This document shows positions 1 through 6,816 of a DNA stretch of 30,502 bases, piece by piece. The position numbers and the translations under genes were made by a program. The stretch lies in the IMG/VR virus record IMGVR_UViG_3300027467_000500, positions 1 through 30,502 of that record. One strand, written 5' to 3'. The notes beneath the pieces are model-generated. The model did not search any database. It worked only from the letters and a program-made list of their open reading frames with translations, and was not told the DNA's origin. Each line of letters begins with the position of its first letter. Positions within the stretch are counted from its first letter, which is position 1. The stretch is from a virus.

Positions 1-162
1 GTCATCTGACTCCTGGATCTGGTATTCCTCCACCTCGTAGGCCATGCCCTTGCGGAACCACGAGACCCGCACCACGGCGAGCAGCTCGTAAGGAATGTCG
101 CCGACGGTGTACCCCAGGGTGGGCTTCCTGGGGCGTTTCGACTGGGGCGGTTCCTTTTTCAC
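1..162 (-). CDS. Hypothetical phage protein (N-terminal part, runs off the window)
   Basis: The minus strand has a GTG start at 162 with a purine-rich ribosome site (GGAGAG) about 5 bases upstream, and the frame is open for 54 codons to the window edge. The protein begins VKKEPPQSKRPRKPTLG, a basic proline-rich tail, followed by a compact beta-like segment (YTVGDIPYELLAVVRVSWF, then RKGMAYEVEEYQIQ). I do not recognise the family. It lies 74 bases downstream of the primase/helicase gene in the same direction, so it probably belongs to the same early transcript. A competing open frame over the same bases is arginine-rich and low in complexity, and it lacks a good ribosome site, so I treat it as a shadow. 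Confidence 0.6.
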   Translation of the reverse strand, partial: MKKEPPQSKRPRKPTLGYTVGDIPYELLAVVRVSWFRKGMAYEVEEYQIQESDD

Positions 163-236
163 GGGATCTCTCCAAAACACCCACGCGGCAACCCGCATGA
201 GCCCTAGGAAAAAGTTAGGCGGGGTGAACTGGCCCA

Positions 237-2639
237 TCAGTCCCACATCCGTGCGGCTTCCTGCATCAGCTGCTCCAGCTCTTCAGAGGTGCGTTCTTCC
301 CTTGGGGAGGGTTCAAAAACCTGTCCCGTTATGCCAGATCCATTGGTATGACTGGGAAGTAAATCGGGACACGGGGTAGGGCTGTCCTCTTTTGCTCCAG
401 TCTCCCCATCAAAAGAGGACACGCTTAGGGGCTGTCCTTTTTTACTTCCCAGTCCCTGACTGGGTTTTCCTAATTCAGGACACTTATTCACACACATATC
501 ACGCGAGAGAACAGCCTGGTACAAATTGGAAGGCCTGGCACCTGTGGAGGTCTGACCAACCACCTCAACCAAGCCCCGCGAAGCAAGCCTCTGGAGCGCC
601 TTGCCGATAGCGGCCACACTTCCACCGCACAGCGCGTCCGCAGCCAGGTCAGAGCGGCTCAGAGAGCGCGGATATGCAGCCCTAAGGCGTTGGAGCACCC
701 TGTCGACGATGGAAGCCGGGCTGGCGCTGTCGGTATCCAGCTCCACGTAGTCCGCTAGCGAGAAGGTGAGGTCGCTTTCGAGCTTCATCAGCAGCTTGGA
801 GCCATCGCGGCCAGCCCTGGACTTCTCCACGGTGATGAGGCGAGCGTTGTAGCCGGTCTGCTCCACCTGCTTTTTGTCTGGCCGCCGCAGTCCCCACACT
901 TCATCCACAGCATCCCGAATGGCGGTGCTGCCCCGGAACCCGCCGGTTTTGTTGGCGTGGTGGATCAGCAGGATGGTGCAAGCCGGGAACATGCGCCCGT
1001 TGTTGTTCGCCAGCCAGTAAATCGGGCTCGCAAACTCTTTTTTGTTTTCGTCGAACGCCGAGCCCCTGCTGCAGCCAGTGATCGAGTCAATGATCACGAG
1101 CTTGGGTTTGTGCTTCTCGATCAGCTTGACGAAGCGGTAGTACCAGTTGAGGTCCCACCCCATCACCACTGTCACGGGGTCAGTGCGGCGAAACTCCAGA
1201 TCCCGCATCTGCTGCTGAACCTGAACCTCGGACTGGTCGCCATTAAGGATCAACACAGATCCCGCCTGCACTGGAACGAGATCGCCGCGCACAGAGAACG
1301 GAATCCCCCGCGCCACGTGCTTAGCGATGGTCCACGCGGACATGGATTTGCCATCCCCACCAGCGCCGTGAATCATCACGGTTCCAGGGCAAGGCAACAG
1401 ATCCGGGATCAGGTACTCAAAGTTGAGGTCCTTGTCGAGCAGATGAGACATGGCCATCTCGTCATCTTGCTGCTCAAACTGCATCTGAGCGATCAGCAAC
1501 CGCTCCAGAGCCCCAGCGTCCCGGTAGCCAGCTTCGAGCGCCAACACGTTCATCGCGTGCGCAGCTTCAGCCGGGTTTTGAATCTGCTGGATCTCTTTCG
1601 CCCGGCGAATCACCTCGGCGTAGGTGATGACGACTTGCCGAATCCGGGTGACGTTATCGGCCTCAACGGCCATAACAACTTTTCGCAAACCGGGTGAAAG
1701 CCACATGCGCCCCGGCATCTGCTCATCAGCCATCCAGAACAGGGTTCCGAGGCTTACAGGCCCTTTGCGAAAACTTTTCCAGACCTCTTCACAGGGATTG
1801 TGGTTTGAATCTCCCCACTCCTCTGCGTACTCAGGATCATCGGCAGACCATGCCGACCACAACATCAAGCCAAGATCATTCGGCAACTCCGAGTGGATCG
1901 CCATCCCCACCTTGACCCAGTGATCGCGGCTACCACTGCCCTGCCCAGGAATAACTCGCAAGGCGGATTGAATGATCTCGGCAACCTCAGCTGGGTCTCG
2001 ATCTGAGAAATCAAGAGATTTACGGTTTTTGATAAAGCCGCCGTCTTGAACGTCCTTTCCGGCTGCATCCCGCATCTCCGCAAGCAGCCATTCAGGAGCA
2101 TCAGGAATGACATCCAGATCGCCTTCAAAGCCGTACTGACCAGCTGGAGCCTTCCCATCACTGGAGCCCGGATAAGCGCCATAGAGGACGCCCTGACGGC
2201 CCCAGAGCACCTCATACCCAGCGCCGGTATCCGACAACCCAAAACCCTTCACCGAGGCCCACAGAGCCTCTGGGACGCGAAAGAGATACTTAGCGGCGTT
2301 GGCTTTGGTCGACGTGATGACTGGAGCACCTTCCAGCGACTCGCCCCACTTCTTTTTGAGACGACTGAGATTGCGATCCACATCAAGGATCACAAGCCCG
2401 CCACTACGGGCACCAGTGAACGCCCCCACCGCCTGGAACACATCAGGCTTGCGCTCAATCTGCAGCGCCACATCCGAAGGCGCCATCACCGTGTGATGAC
2501 TGCGCTCTAAGGGCGTCTTGCCCTTGCTGATTTTCCCGGACTGGATCGCCTTGCCCTTGGCGTAAATCGGGGCATAAGCGATTCCTGCAGGCAGCTGGCG
2601 CACAAACGCCAACAGCTCCTGCGTCTTACTTTGAGACAT
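237..2639 (-). CDS. Bifunctional prim-pol primase / RepA-like SF4 helicase
   Basis: An 800-residue replication protein expected to prime and unwind phage DNA. Residues about 10-190 look like an archaeo-eukaryotic prim-pol domain with the metal-binding acidic pair in LDVD (D86, D88) and a third acidic residue in GYEVLW (E143). Residues 218-307 are a PriCT-2-type segment (DHWVKVGMAIH, WSAWS, WKSF, LGTLFWMA). A RecA-fold helicase follows: Walker A GAGGDGKS at 426-433, Walker B LVIIDS at 515-520, and LLIHHANK at 558-565. Residues about 645-715 look like a winged helix, and the tail to 800 is low in complexity. The central His usually found in prim-pol motif II seems to be Lys (K117 in AAKYLF). 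The gene diverges from the SSB gene. No separate DNA polymerase is visible, so whether this is the only phage polymerase cannot be judged here. Confidence 0.9.
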   Translation of the reverse strand: MSQSKTQELLAFVRQLPAGIAYAPIYAKGKAIQSGKISKGKTPLERSHHTVMAPSDVALQIERKPDVFQAVGAFTGARSGGLVILDVDRNLSRLKKKWGESLEGAPVITSTKANAAKYLFRVPEALWASVKGFGLSDTGAGYEVLWGRQGVLYGAYPGSSDGKAPAGQYGFEGDLDVIPDAPEWLLAEMRDAAGKDVQDGGFIKNRKSLDFSDRDPAEVAEIIQSALRVIPGQGSGSRDHWVKVGMAIHSELPNDLGLMLWSAWSADDPEYAEEWGDSNHNPCEEVWKSFRKGPVSLGTLFWMADEQMPGRMWLSPGLRKVVMAVEADNVTRIRQVVITYAEVIRRAKEIQQIQNPAEAAHAMNVLALEAGYRDAGALERLLIAQMQFEQQDDEMAMSHLLDKDLNFEYLIPDLLPCPGTVMIHGAGGDGKSMSAWTIAKHVARGIPFSVRGDLVPVQAGSVLILNGDQSEVQVQQQMRDLEFRRTDPVTVVMGWDLNWYYRFVKLIEKHKPKLVIIDSITGCSRGSAFDENKKEFASPIYWLANNNGRMFPACTILLIHHANKTGGFRGSTAIRDAVDEVWGLRRPDKKQVEQTGYNARLITVEKSRAGRDGSKLLMKLESDLTFSLADYVELDTDSASPASIVDRVLQRLRAAYPRSLSRSDLAADALCGGSVAAIGKALQRLASRGLVEVVGQTSTGARPSNLYQAVLSRDMCVNKCPELGKPSQGLGSKKGQPLSVSSFDGETGAKEDSPTPCPDLLPSHTNGSGITGQVFEPSPREERTSEELEQLMQEAARMWD

Positions 2640-2668
2640 GCTAGACTCTCACACGAGAATGTTCATCA

Positions 2669-2700
2669 CGCCCTACAGCCTTCTGGCCGTAGGGCGTTTT
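2669..2700 (+). terminator. Hairpin with T tract in the divergent intergenic region
   Basis: Arms CGCCCTAC and GTAGGGCG, with an inner GCC/GGC pair, one A.C mismatch and a TTCT loop, are followed on the plus strand by TTTT. It looks like a rho-independent terminator for plus-strand transcription, although no plus-strand gene lies to its left. Read on the minus strand it is a leader hairpin about 30 bases before the primase start, without a T tract. Its job may be to block antisense transcription into the SSB gene or to act in the primase leader. Confidence 0.5.
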
Positions 2701-2732
2701 CTCATGCTAGCCAGCTCGTCAATCCCGTGTTA

Positions 2733-2740
2733 CTGTATTA
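2733..2740. promoter_or_regulatory. Candidate divergent promoter core
   Basis: CTGTATTA on the plus strand reads TAATACAG on the minus strand, so a -10-like hexamer is present in both directions between the divergent primase and SSB genes. The same 8-mer recurs at 16741, before the tail tube gene. No convincing -35 element is seen. The call rests on position and resemblance only. Confidence 0.3.
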
Positions 2741-2779
2741 GACGTTGCCCTCGGGCGACCACCAAAACGCACCAAACAA

Positions 2780-3361
2780 ATGCCTTTCCTGTCCAAAACC
2801 GCTTCGGCCGCAGTCAGCTCTAATGCCACAGGCGGCGGATACCTCAGCCTTAGCAAACTGCCCGATGGCGGCAGCGTCCGCTTCGCCCTACTCACTGACG
2901 AACCTCTGGAGTTCTACGAATCCTGGGGCCAGTCCAACGGAGCTTCTAAACCCTTCCGCTTTGAATACGAGCCAACTTACGAAGATGTCGTGGCTGAAAT
3001 GGGCGATTTCGAGCCCCGAGAAGGCCGAGGAGGCCCCGGAACAGCCGACGTAAAGTTTGCCATCGCTGTCCCTATTTATTCATACGACACGGGTAAAGTT
3101 CAGGTTCTGCAAATCACTCAAAAGTCCATTCTTAAGGAGATTGATTCTATCTCCCAGATGGAAGATTACTCTGATTTGCTTAACTGGGATTTCACAATCA
3201 GCAAGAAAGGTTCAGGTCTTTTGACCGAATATACGGTTCGTCCTGTACCTCGTAAGAAAGGTTCGCAAGAACACATTGACGCGGCTTGGCTTGAGGCTAA
3301 AGCCGAGGGCTTCGACATTTCGCGCCTACTCACAGGCGGGAACCCTTTCAAGGCCGCTTAA
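2780..3361 (+). CDS. Single-stranded DNA-binding protein (gp32-like)
   Basis: A 193-residue protein resembling the small gp32-like ssDNA-binding proteins of cyanobacterial and T4-related phages. It would coat single strands during replication and recombination. The N-terminus is short and Ser/Ala-rich (MPFLSKTASAA). The probable OB-fold core has VRFALLTDEPLEFYESWG (33-50), PFRFEYEP (58-65), VKFAIAVPIYSYDTGKVQVL (91-110) and LLNWDFTISKKGSGLLTEY (133-151). A C-terminal part follows with DISRLLTGGNPF. It opens a rightward replication group with the homing endonuclease and the exonuclease, which fits this role. There is no clear Shine-Dalgarno before the ATG. Recognition is by motif pattern only, so the assignment to gp32-like rather than another OB-fold SSB is less certain than the general role. 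Confidence 0.75.
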   Translation: MPFLSKTASAAVSSNATGGGYLSLSKLPDGGSVRFALLTDEPLEFYESWGQSNGASKPFRFEYEPTYEDVVAEMGDFEPREGRGGPGTADVKFAIAVPIYSYDTGKVQVLQITQKSILKEIDSISQMEDYSDLLNWDFTISKKGSGLLTEYTVRPVPRKKGSQEHIDAAWLEAKAEGFDISRLLTGGNPFKAA

Positions 3362-3363
3362 GT

Positions 3364-3423
3364 CGGTATAGTGGTTGGGCAGCGGTGCTTACAACACCCT
3401 GCCCACGACCAACCGCACTACCG
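3364..3423 (+). promoter_or_regulatory. Long imperfect leader hairpin abutting the HNH start
   Basis: Almost the whole gap between the SSB stop and the HNH start folds into one helix of about 21 pairs: CGGT/ACCG, AGTG/CACT, GTTGG/CCAAC, GCAG/CTGC and GGTG/CACC, with small bulges and the loop CTTACAA. The helix ends four bases before the ATG at 3428. A -10-like TATAGT lies at its 5' base (3367-3372). It could limit translation or mark a processed leader. Seen directly in the sequence; function inferred. Confidence 0.55.
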
Positions 3424-3427
3424 GCTG

Positions 3428-3940
3428 ATGGCACGAGCTTATCGCTTGCTCCCTAGCGCAGAACTGCTTTGGGAGCTTTTCGAGTACAGACCCTTGACCG
3501 GCGAACTCGTGTGGCGCAAAGCCCCGAGCAACCGTGTTCGAGTTGGCTCAACAACAGGTTCAACCCACATGCAGGGGTATGTATCGACACGCTTAAACGG
3601 AACTAGCTACCTGACGCATCGCCTTGTGTGGCTCTGGTTGCACGGCGAAGATCCCAAAAATTTTCAAGTGGATCACATCGACGGCAATCGGTTGAACAAC
3701 ACGTGGAGCAATCTGCGTCTTGCTACTGCCTCACAGAACGCTTTCAACAGCAAGACACGCAAGCACAACACATCAAAGGTCAAAGGTGTTCGCCTAATGC
3801 CTAACGGGCGCTTTCAAGCACGTATCCGAAAAGCCGGTGTTACCCACCACCTCGGAACTTTTGACACTGCCGAGCAAGCTGCACTGGCCTACGAAAAAGC
3901 CGCCGTGCAGTTGCACGGGGAATTTTCTCGTGTAAGGTAA
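3428..3940 (+). CDS. HNH homing endonuclease with AP2 DNA-binding domain
   Basis: A 170-residue free-standing homing endonuclease. The N-terminus has the usual LPSAELLWELFEYRPLTGEL followed by VWRK. The HNH core is VDHIDGNRLNNTWSNLRLAT with the downstream QNAFN segment. The C-terminus is an AP2-type DNA-binding domain (KGVRLMPNGRFQARIRK, then HHLGTFDTAEQAALAYEKAA). I chose the ATG at 3428 over an upstream in-frame GTG at 3371 because the family starts close to this point and the GTG lies inside a strong hairpin. It sits between two replication genes, a typical place for such elements. It probably cleaves the equivalent site in phages lacking it and spreads by repair. It is not inside an intron that I can see: both neighbours look intact. 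Confidence 0.88.
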   Translation: MARAYRLLPSAELLWELFEYRPLTGELVWRKAPSNRVRVGSTTGSTHMQGYVSTRLNGTSYLTHRLVWLWLHGEDPKNFQVDHIDGNRLNNTWSNLRLATASQNAFNSKTRKHNTSKVKGVRLMPNGRFQARIRKAGVTHHLGTFDTAEQAALAYEKAAVQLHGEFSRVR

Positions 3941-3960
3941 ATTCGGGAAAAAGTAACTAA

Positions 3961-4803
3961 ATGGCCTCCAACACCCAAGACACGCTGGCAGGACTGCGTA
4001 AATGGAGGCTGGAACAAGACAATTCAGGCCCCTTCCGGGTCTACCGAGACATTAACGGTAATATCTACCATAGTGTTACACACATCCTAAAGGAAACAAG
4101 CGACAAAACCGGATTGGAACGCTGGGAAGCTCGCCTGGGACCCGTTGAGGCAAGTTGCCAGCGGAATGTTGCAGCAACCCGAGGCAACATGGCCCACGGT
4201 CAAGCGGAATACCTATTGAAAACGGCAATGCAGCTGGCACGATCCACTGCAAACAAGCGCAACTCCATCCGCTGGGACGAACAGGGATTGGCACGCATCC
4301 CGGCCCCCATCACGCAATGGGCATTGAAGAGGGTCCGGCCAAATGTTCCAAGGGTTGGCTGGAGCGCATCAGGCTACGCCCGAGGCTTATCCGACTGGAT
4401 CGCCGAGAACGTCACCGAAATTTTTGCCAGCGAATTTTCCATTCACCACCCCGCCGGCTTCGCCGGCACTTGTGACGCATTGGTGGGAATGAAGAATAAC
4501 GAGCTGGTACTAGCGGACTGGAAAACCAGCGTGGGCCGCAAAACCAAGCTCGACGATGAAGGACTGGAACGCCTCCCGCCGGGCCATTCCTATATCGATC
4601 AGTGCGGTGCCTACAGCCTCGGCCTCACCCACCTCACCGGCCTCAAACCAACTGGAGCAGCCATCGTATTGGCACGCCGCTGCGGCAACCCCAACATTCA
4701 CACGATGACTAGGGCAGAACTAGACGACGCTGAAAAGTCATTCATGGCCAGGGTGGAGCTTTACTTCGACCAGCTGCAAAACGCCATTCATGTCTCGGCC
4801 TAA
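3961..4803 (+). CDS. PD-(D/E)XK exonuclease (MGME1/RecB-like)
   Basis: A 280-residue nuclease of the Cas4/RecB/MGME1-like group, expected to process DNA ends in replication or recombination. The N-terminal part has HSVTHIL (37-43) and the helix with TRGNMAHGQAEYL (73-85), giving the H79/E83 pair common in this group. The catalytic core has the acidic SEF (E158), GFAGTCDALVG with D172, and LADWKTS with D186 and K188. YIDQCGAYSLG (Q214, Y218) matches the RecB motif that follows the active site. Start ATG at 3961; the upstream sequence is A-rich with no strong ribosome site. It belongs with the SSB gene in the rightward replication group. A direct repeat used several times downstream (GCCATTCAT) first occurs inside its last codons. 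Confidence 0.82.
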   Translation: MASNTQDTLAGLRKWRLEQDNSGPFRVYRDINGNIYHSVTHILKETSDKTGLERWEARLGPVEASCQRNVAATRGNMAHGQAEYLLKTAMQLARSTANKRNSIRWDEQGLARIPAPITQWALKRVRPNVPRVGWSASGYARGLSDWIAENVTEIFASEFSIHHPAGFAGTCDALVGMKNNELVLADWKTSVGRKTKLDDEGLERLPPGHSYIDQCGAYSLGLTHLTGLKPTGAAIVLARRCGNPNIHTMTRAELDDAEKSFMARVELYFDQLQNAIHVSA

Positions 4804-4860
4804 CGGCCTCGACGAAAAGCCATTCATAACTGCCATTCATGTATTGTTTCGGCCATTCAT
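4783..4860 (+). repeat. Four direct copies of GCCATTCAT
   Basis: Exact 9-base copies start at 4783, 4819, 4832 and 4852, the first within the end of the exonuclease gene and three in the non-coding stretch after it. A related CATTCATGGCC lies near 4740. Such clustered direct repeats resemble iterons or binding sites. No protein partner is known here, and chance duplication is possible. Confidence 0.5.
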
Positions 4861-4915
4861 AGCCTCAATACCTGGTACGTATTGGTACTTTTGCCGATAC
4901 CTGTAGGCGCCCGAT
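4861..4915. other. Non-coding stretch with short GGTAC/ATACC repeats
   Basis: Part of the 268-base gap between the rightward exonuclease gene and the leftward gene ending at 5072. GGTAC appears twice, with AATACC and GATACC nearby giving weak inverted symmetry. No open frame with a ribosome site is visible. It connects the GCCATTCAT repeats to the hairpin modules and may be part of one regulatory or origin region. Confidence 0.3.
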
Positions 4916-4997
4916 CCTCCCACGGTGGGAGGTCTGCTGGTGCTCAGCCCTCCGGGCTTCGCACACTGCGTCTCATGAGTCTCACTGAGAAGGGGAA

Positions 4998-5012
4998 TGA
5001 GAATCATTCTCA
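4998..5012. promoter_or_regulatory. 15-bp palindrome resembling a Fur box (copy 1)
   Basis: TGAGAATCATTCTCA is a perfect 7-1-7 inverted repeat that differs from the Fur 7-1-7 consensus (TGATAAT-N-ATTATCA) only at the symmetric positions 4 and 12. An identical copy lies at 8284-8298. It sits in non-coding DNA between the two hairpin modules. It could bind the host Fur protein or a phage repressor. Only the identity and symmetry are observed. Confidence 0.45.
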
Positions 5013-5021
5013 AGGCAAGGA

Positions 5022-5049
5022 CAGCAGAAAGGCTCCCATGGTGGGAGCC
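5022..5049 (-). terminator. Terminator for the leftward two-gene operon
   Basis: On the minus strand the stem GGCTCCCA/TGGGAGCC with a three-base loop is followed by TTTCTG, 23 bases after the stop codon of the gene ending at 5072. The T tract is short. The same hairpin is element P2 of the tandem structured modules, so termination may not be its only role. Confidence 0.5.
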
Positions 5050-5071
5050 CGTTAGGTCAACTGGAGCGTGC

Positions 5072-5494
5072 TCACCCCTGCGGGGTTCGCACTTTTCTAG
5101 AGGGCTGAGCTTTTCCCGCATCGCTCCGCTTTTTCCGGGGGGATCCGGAAGATGCTTTGACCCTCACAGCTGGAGCGGCTGGAGCTTTTTCTGGTGTGCG
5201 CGGAAAAAGTCCCGTAGCTTGTGGAAAACAATCAGCGGGAATGTCAGCCCCGCCATTGATGCGCTGGCAGTCTCGCCAGTACGGGATCAGCTCCCGGAAT
5301 AGTTGGAGCGGGCCTTCTTTACCGTGCTGTTGCTGGAGCGTTAAAAGGTCAGCCCAGTCCGAAGCCTCGATGCTGGAGCGTTCAATGGCCCATCGCAGAT
5401 CGCGTAGGTGGCGCTTCTCAAGGCGCAGCTGTTCGCGCTCAGCCTCTCGGCTCTCGCGCTGGCGTCCCTTGGTGGTCCACTCACCCCCGGTCAT
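5072..5494 (-). CDS. Hypothetical basic coiled-coil-like protein
   Basis: A 140-residue protein I cannot assign. Residues 10-40 are a highly charged helix (RQRESREAEREQLRLEKRHL). The middle (43-90) is a likely small folded domain with EASDWADLLTLQQQ, LFRELIPYWRDCQRING and GADIPADCF. The C-terminus (100-140) is Pro/Ala/Lys/Arg-rich and probably disordered. The basic tail suggests contact with nucleic acid, but no DNA-binding motif is clear. Its ATG overlaps the stop of the upstream zinc-ribbon gene (ATGA), so the two are probably translated together. Its last codons coincide with structured hairpin Q2. An overlapping frame on the other strand is Arg/Ser-rich and judged a shadow. Confidence 0.65.
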   Translation of the reverse strand: MTGGEWTTKGRQRESREAEREQLRLEKRHLRDLRWAIERSSIEASDWADLLTLQQQHGKEGPLQLFRELIPYWRDCQRINGGADIPADCFPQATGLFPRTPEKAPAAPAVRVKASSGSPRKKRSDAGKAQPSRKVRTPQG

Positions 5495-5763
5495 TCTTGG
5501 GGCTCCGCGTAGGCCGACTCGATGCGAGCACCGCAGCAGTCACAGTAGAGGGCTGGATCTTCCCAGTTAGCCTCAACCGCCACCAGACCCCAGCCGTCTG
5601 TGCCGGTTGTGGTTGCGATTGATTCGCGCTCAGCGCTGGCGCACCTATGGCAGCAGGCGCCGCCATCGTGAAAGATGCCAAACAGCGGGTAACCGCCTGG
5701 CCAAGCGTACGGGCTGGCACTGAGCTGATCAGCAAGCCGTAGGCTGCGAGATTGTGTGGTCAT
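5491..5763 (-). CDS. Small zinc-ribbon-like conserved phage/plasmid protein
   Basis: A 90-residue protein with two Cys pairs spaced like a zinc ribbon: CCHRC (C38, C41) and CDCC (C74, C77). The segment YAWPGGYPLFGIFHDGGACC resembles short proteins common on phages and plasmids whose function is unknown. The C-terminus is acidic (ESAYAEPQE). Start ATG at 5763; the stop overlaps the next ATG by four bases. A 13-base palindrome lies just upstream of the start and may be an operator for this pair. The zinc-binding role is inferred from Cys spacing only. Confidence 0.65.
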   Translation of the reverse strand: MTTQSRSLRLADQLSASPYAWPGGYPLFGIFHDGGACCHRCASAERESIATTTGTDGWGLVAVEANWEDPALYCDCCGARIESAYAEPQE

Positions 5764-5777
5764 GGTGCCCTATGGGT

Positions 5778-5790
5778 GAGGGTTACCCTC
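5778..5790. promoter_or_regulatory. Palindromic operator candidate GAGGGTTACCCTC
   Basis: A perfect 6-1-6 inverted repeat 14 bases upstream of the start of the leftward zinc-ribbon gene, in the 145-base divergent gap before the acidic 284-residue gene. Related half-sites (AGGGTA and TACCCT, separated by 13 bases) occur at about 8394-8418 before the large terminase gene. It may control the leftward operon. Confidence 0.35.
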
Positions 5791-5908
5791 TAACACTACC
5801 ACCAAGGGCAAGCGGCGCCGACCGTTTGAAGAAGTGTAACAGTAGGGAGGGTTATGGCTGGCGCTGGAGCGATGATGGGGGCTGAACACCTAGGGAGACA
5901 ATCCCACC

Positions 5909-6763
5909 ATGGCAACCACACCCAAGGCCAGCCCCGCTCTGCTGGAGCGTATTGATCGTCTCGCCGGATGCTCCGGCCACTGGCTGCTAATTCGAGATGG
6001 CGAACCCGAGCGCGATGGTTTCGGCTCTTGGCACCAAAGCCCGGAGCGCCATCTCGAAACCTGCCTAGCCGAGCACTGGCGCGACGTGTCTCTCGGTTTC
6101 GTGCCCACCTATTGCGGCTGGAGCGATTACGCGAGCACCGGCCTTGTGGGTAAGGCTAATTACAACGTGCTCATCGATCCCTCCAGCACGCCGGACCCGC
6201 TCGGTGGAATCCTCACCGTTGGTTACGGCTGGAACGGTTCCGGCGTTGTGCTCGATCTGTTGCGGGTTTCTGCTGACGTGCTGGAGACTGTTGAAGCGCT
6301 GGAGTCCTACCCGCTGATCAGTGAAGACGAGCACTCCAGCTTGGAGCTGGAGGAGATTGAACGGGCTTGGCAAGACTCCTACGCGTCAGACTGGCGCGAT
6401 CTCGTGCGAGATCAGCTGGCCGCATACTGCCCAACCGACGTGCTGGAGCGTAACGCTTACGGCCCGAGCACCGCTAAGTTCTGGGCTGATGACCAGCTGG
6501 ACTCACTGTTTGAAGACAAGCTGGAACGGGAACTGCAGGAACTGTTCCAGCTTTGCCTGGAGTGGAGCGGTGAAGGTTGGGTAGTGGAGGATCTCAGTAG
6601 CGGCGCGTATCTCAAGCTTGAGAAGGTTGCACGCGGAATCGACCGCTCAGACCTAGTGGCGCTCACTGGCTTGGCACTGCTGCCAGCGGATCATGAGTGG
6701 CGCCGGGAGTCCTACCCCTGGCCGGATGGTTCCGGCGGTGCTCTGGCTCCCGCGCTTGCCTAG
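5909..6763 (+). CDS. Acidic hypothetical protein, candidate DNA-mimic/anti-defence
   Basis: A 284-residue protein of unknown family. By direct count it has 50 Asp/Glu and 22 Lys/Arg, a net charge of about -28. Acidic helices lie at 141-151 (DEHSSLELEEI) and 205-240 (DQLDSLFEDKLERELQELF). The N-terminal half has SGHWLLIRDGEPERDGFGSW and a Gly-rich beta-like part (GGILTVGYGWNGSGVVLDLL). The ribosome site AGGGAG lies 11 bases before the ATG. It is followed after 53 bases by an equally acidic ArdA-like gene. Shared charge and neighbourhood suggest a DNA-mimic or anti-restriction role, but this is inference; no catalytic motif is visible. Confidence 0.7.
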   Translation: MATTPKASPALLERIDRLAGCSGHWLLIRDGEPERDGFGSWHQSPERHLETCLAEHWRDVSLGFVPTYCGWSDYASTGLVGKANYNVLIDPSSTPDPLGGILTVGYGWNGSGVVLDLLRVSADVLETVEALESYPLISEDEHSSLELEEIERAWQDSYASDWRDLVRDQLAAYCPTDVLERNAYGPSTAKFWADDQLDSLFEDKLERELQELFQLCLEWSGEGWVVEDLSSGAYLKLEKVARGIDRSDLVALTGLALLPADHEWRRESYPWPDGSGGALAPALA

Positions 6764-6816
6764 TGGCGCGATCTGCTGTAATGTATTTCACGAGACCCAA
6801 CCCATAGGCTCACACG

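Larger units (their letters stand above)
4916..5092. repeat. Two tandem modules of paired hairpins with a compensatory change
   Basis: Each module has hairpin P, then hairpin Q. P1 is CCTCCCA-CGG-TGGGAGG (4916-4932); P2 is GGCTCCCA-TGG-TGGGAGCC (5031-5049). Q1 (4940-4964) has outer GTGC/GCAC, a TC/TC internal loop and inner stem AGCCC/GGGCT. Q2 (5068-5092) has the same outer stem and TC/TC loop, but inner stem ACCCC/GGGGT. The G-C to C-G swap keeps the pairing, which suggests selection for structure. Q2 overlaps the last codons and stop of the minus-strand gene at 5072. The function is unknown: structured RNA, terminator pair or origin element. Confidence 0.6.

Noticed and set aside
957-1697. 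A 246-codon open frame on the plus strand inside the primase gene
   Set aside because: It is the complement of the helicase domain with clear Walker motifs on the other strand; its own sequence is His/Arg/Val-rich with no family pattern.
3361-3960. Group I intron around the first HNH gene
   Set aside because: Both neighbouring genes end and start cleanly with complete domains, so no split gene is present; the leader hairpin alone does not make an intron core.
4940-5092. GTGCTC...TTCGCAC repeats as a CRISPR array
   Set aside because: Only two diverged copies, 128 bases apart, with no regular spacers; better read as part of duplicated hairpin modules.
5157-5570. A 137-codon plus-strand frame opposite the leftward genes
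   Set aside because: Arg/Ser-rich and out of step with the coupled minus-strand pair, which has ATGA overlap and better composition.
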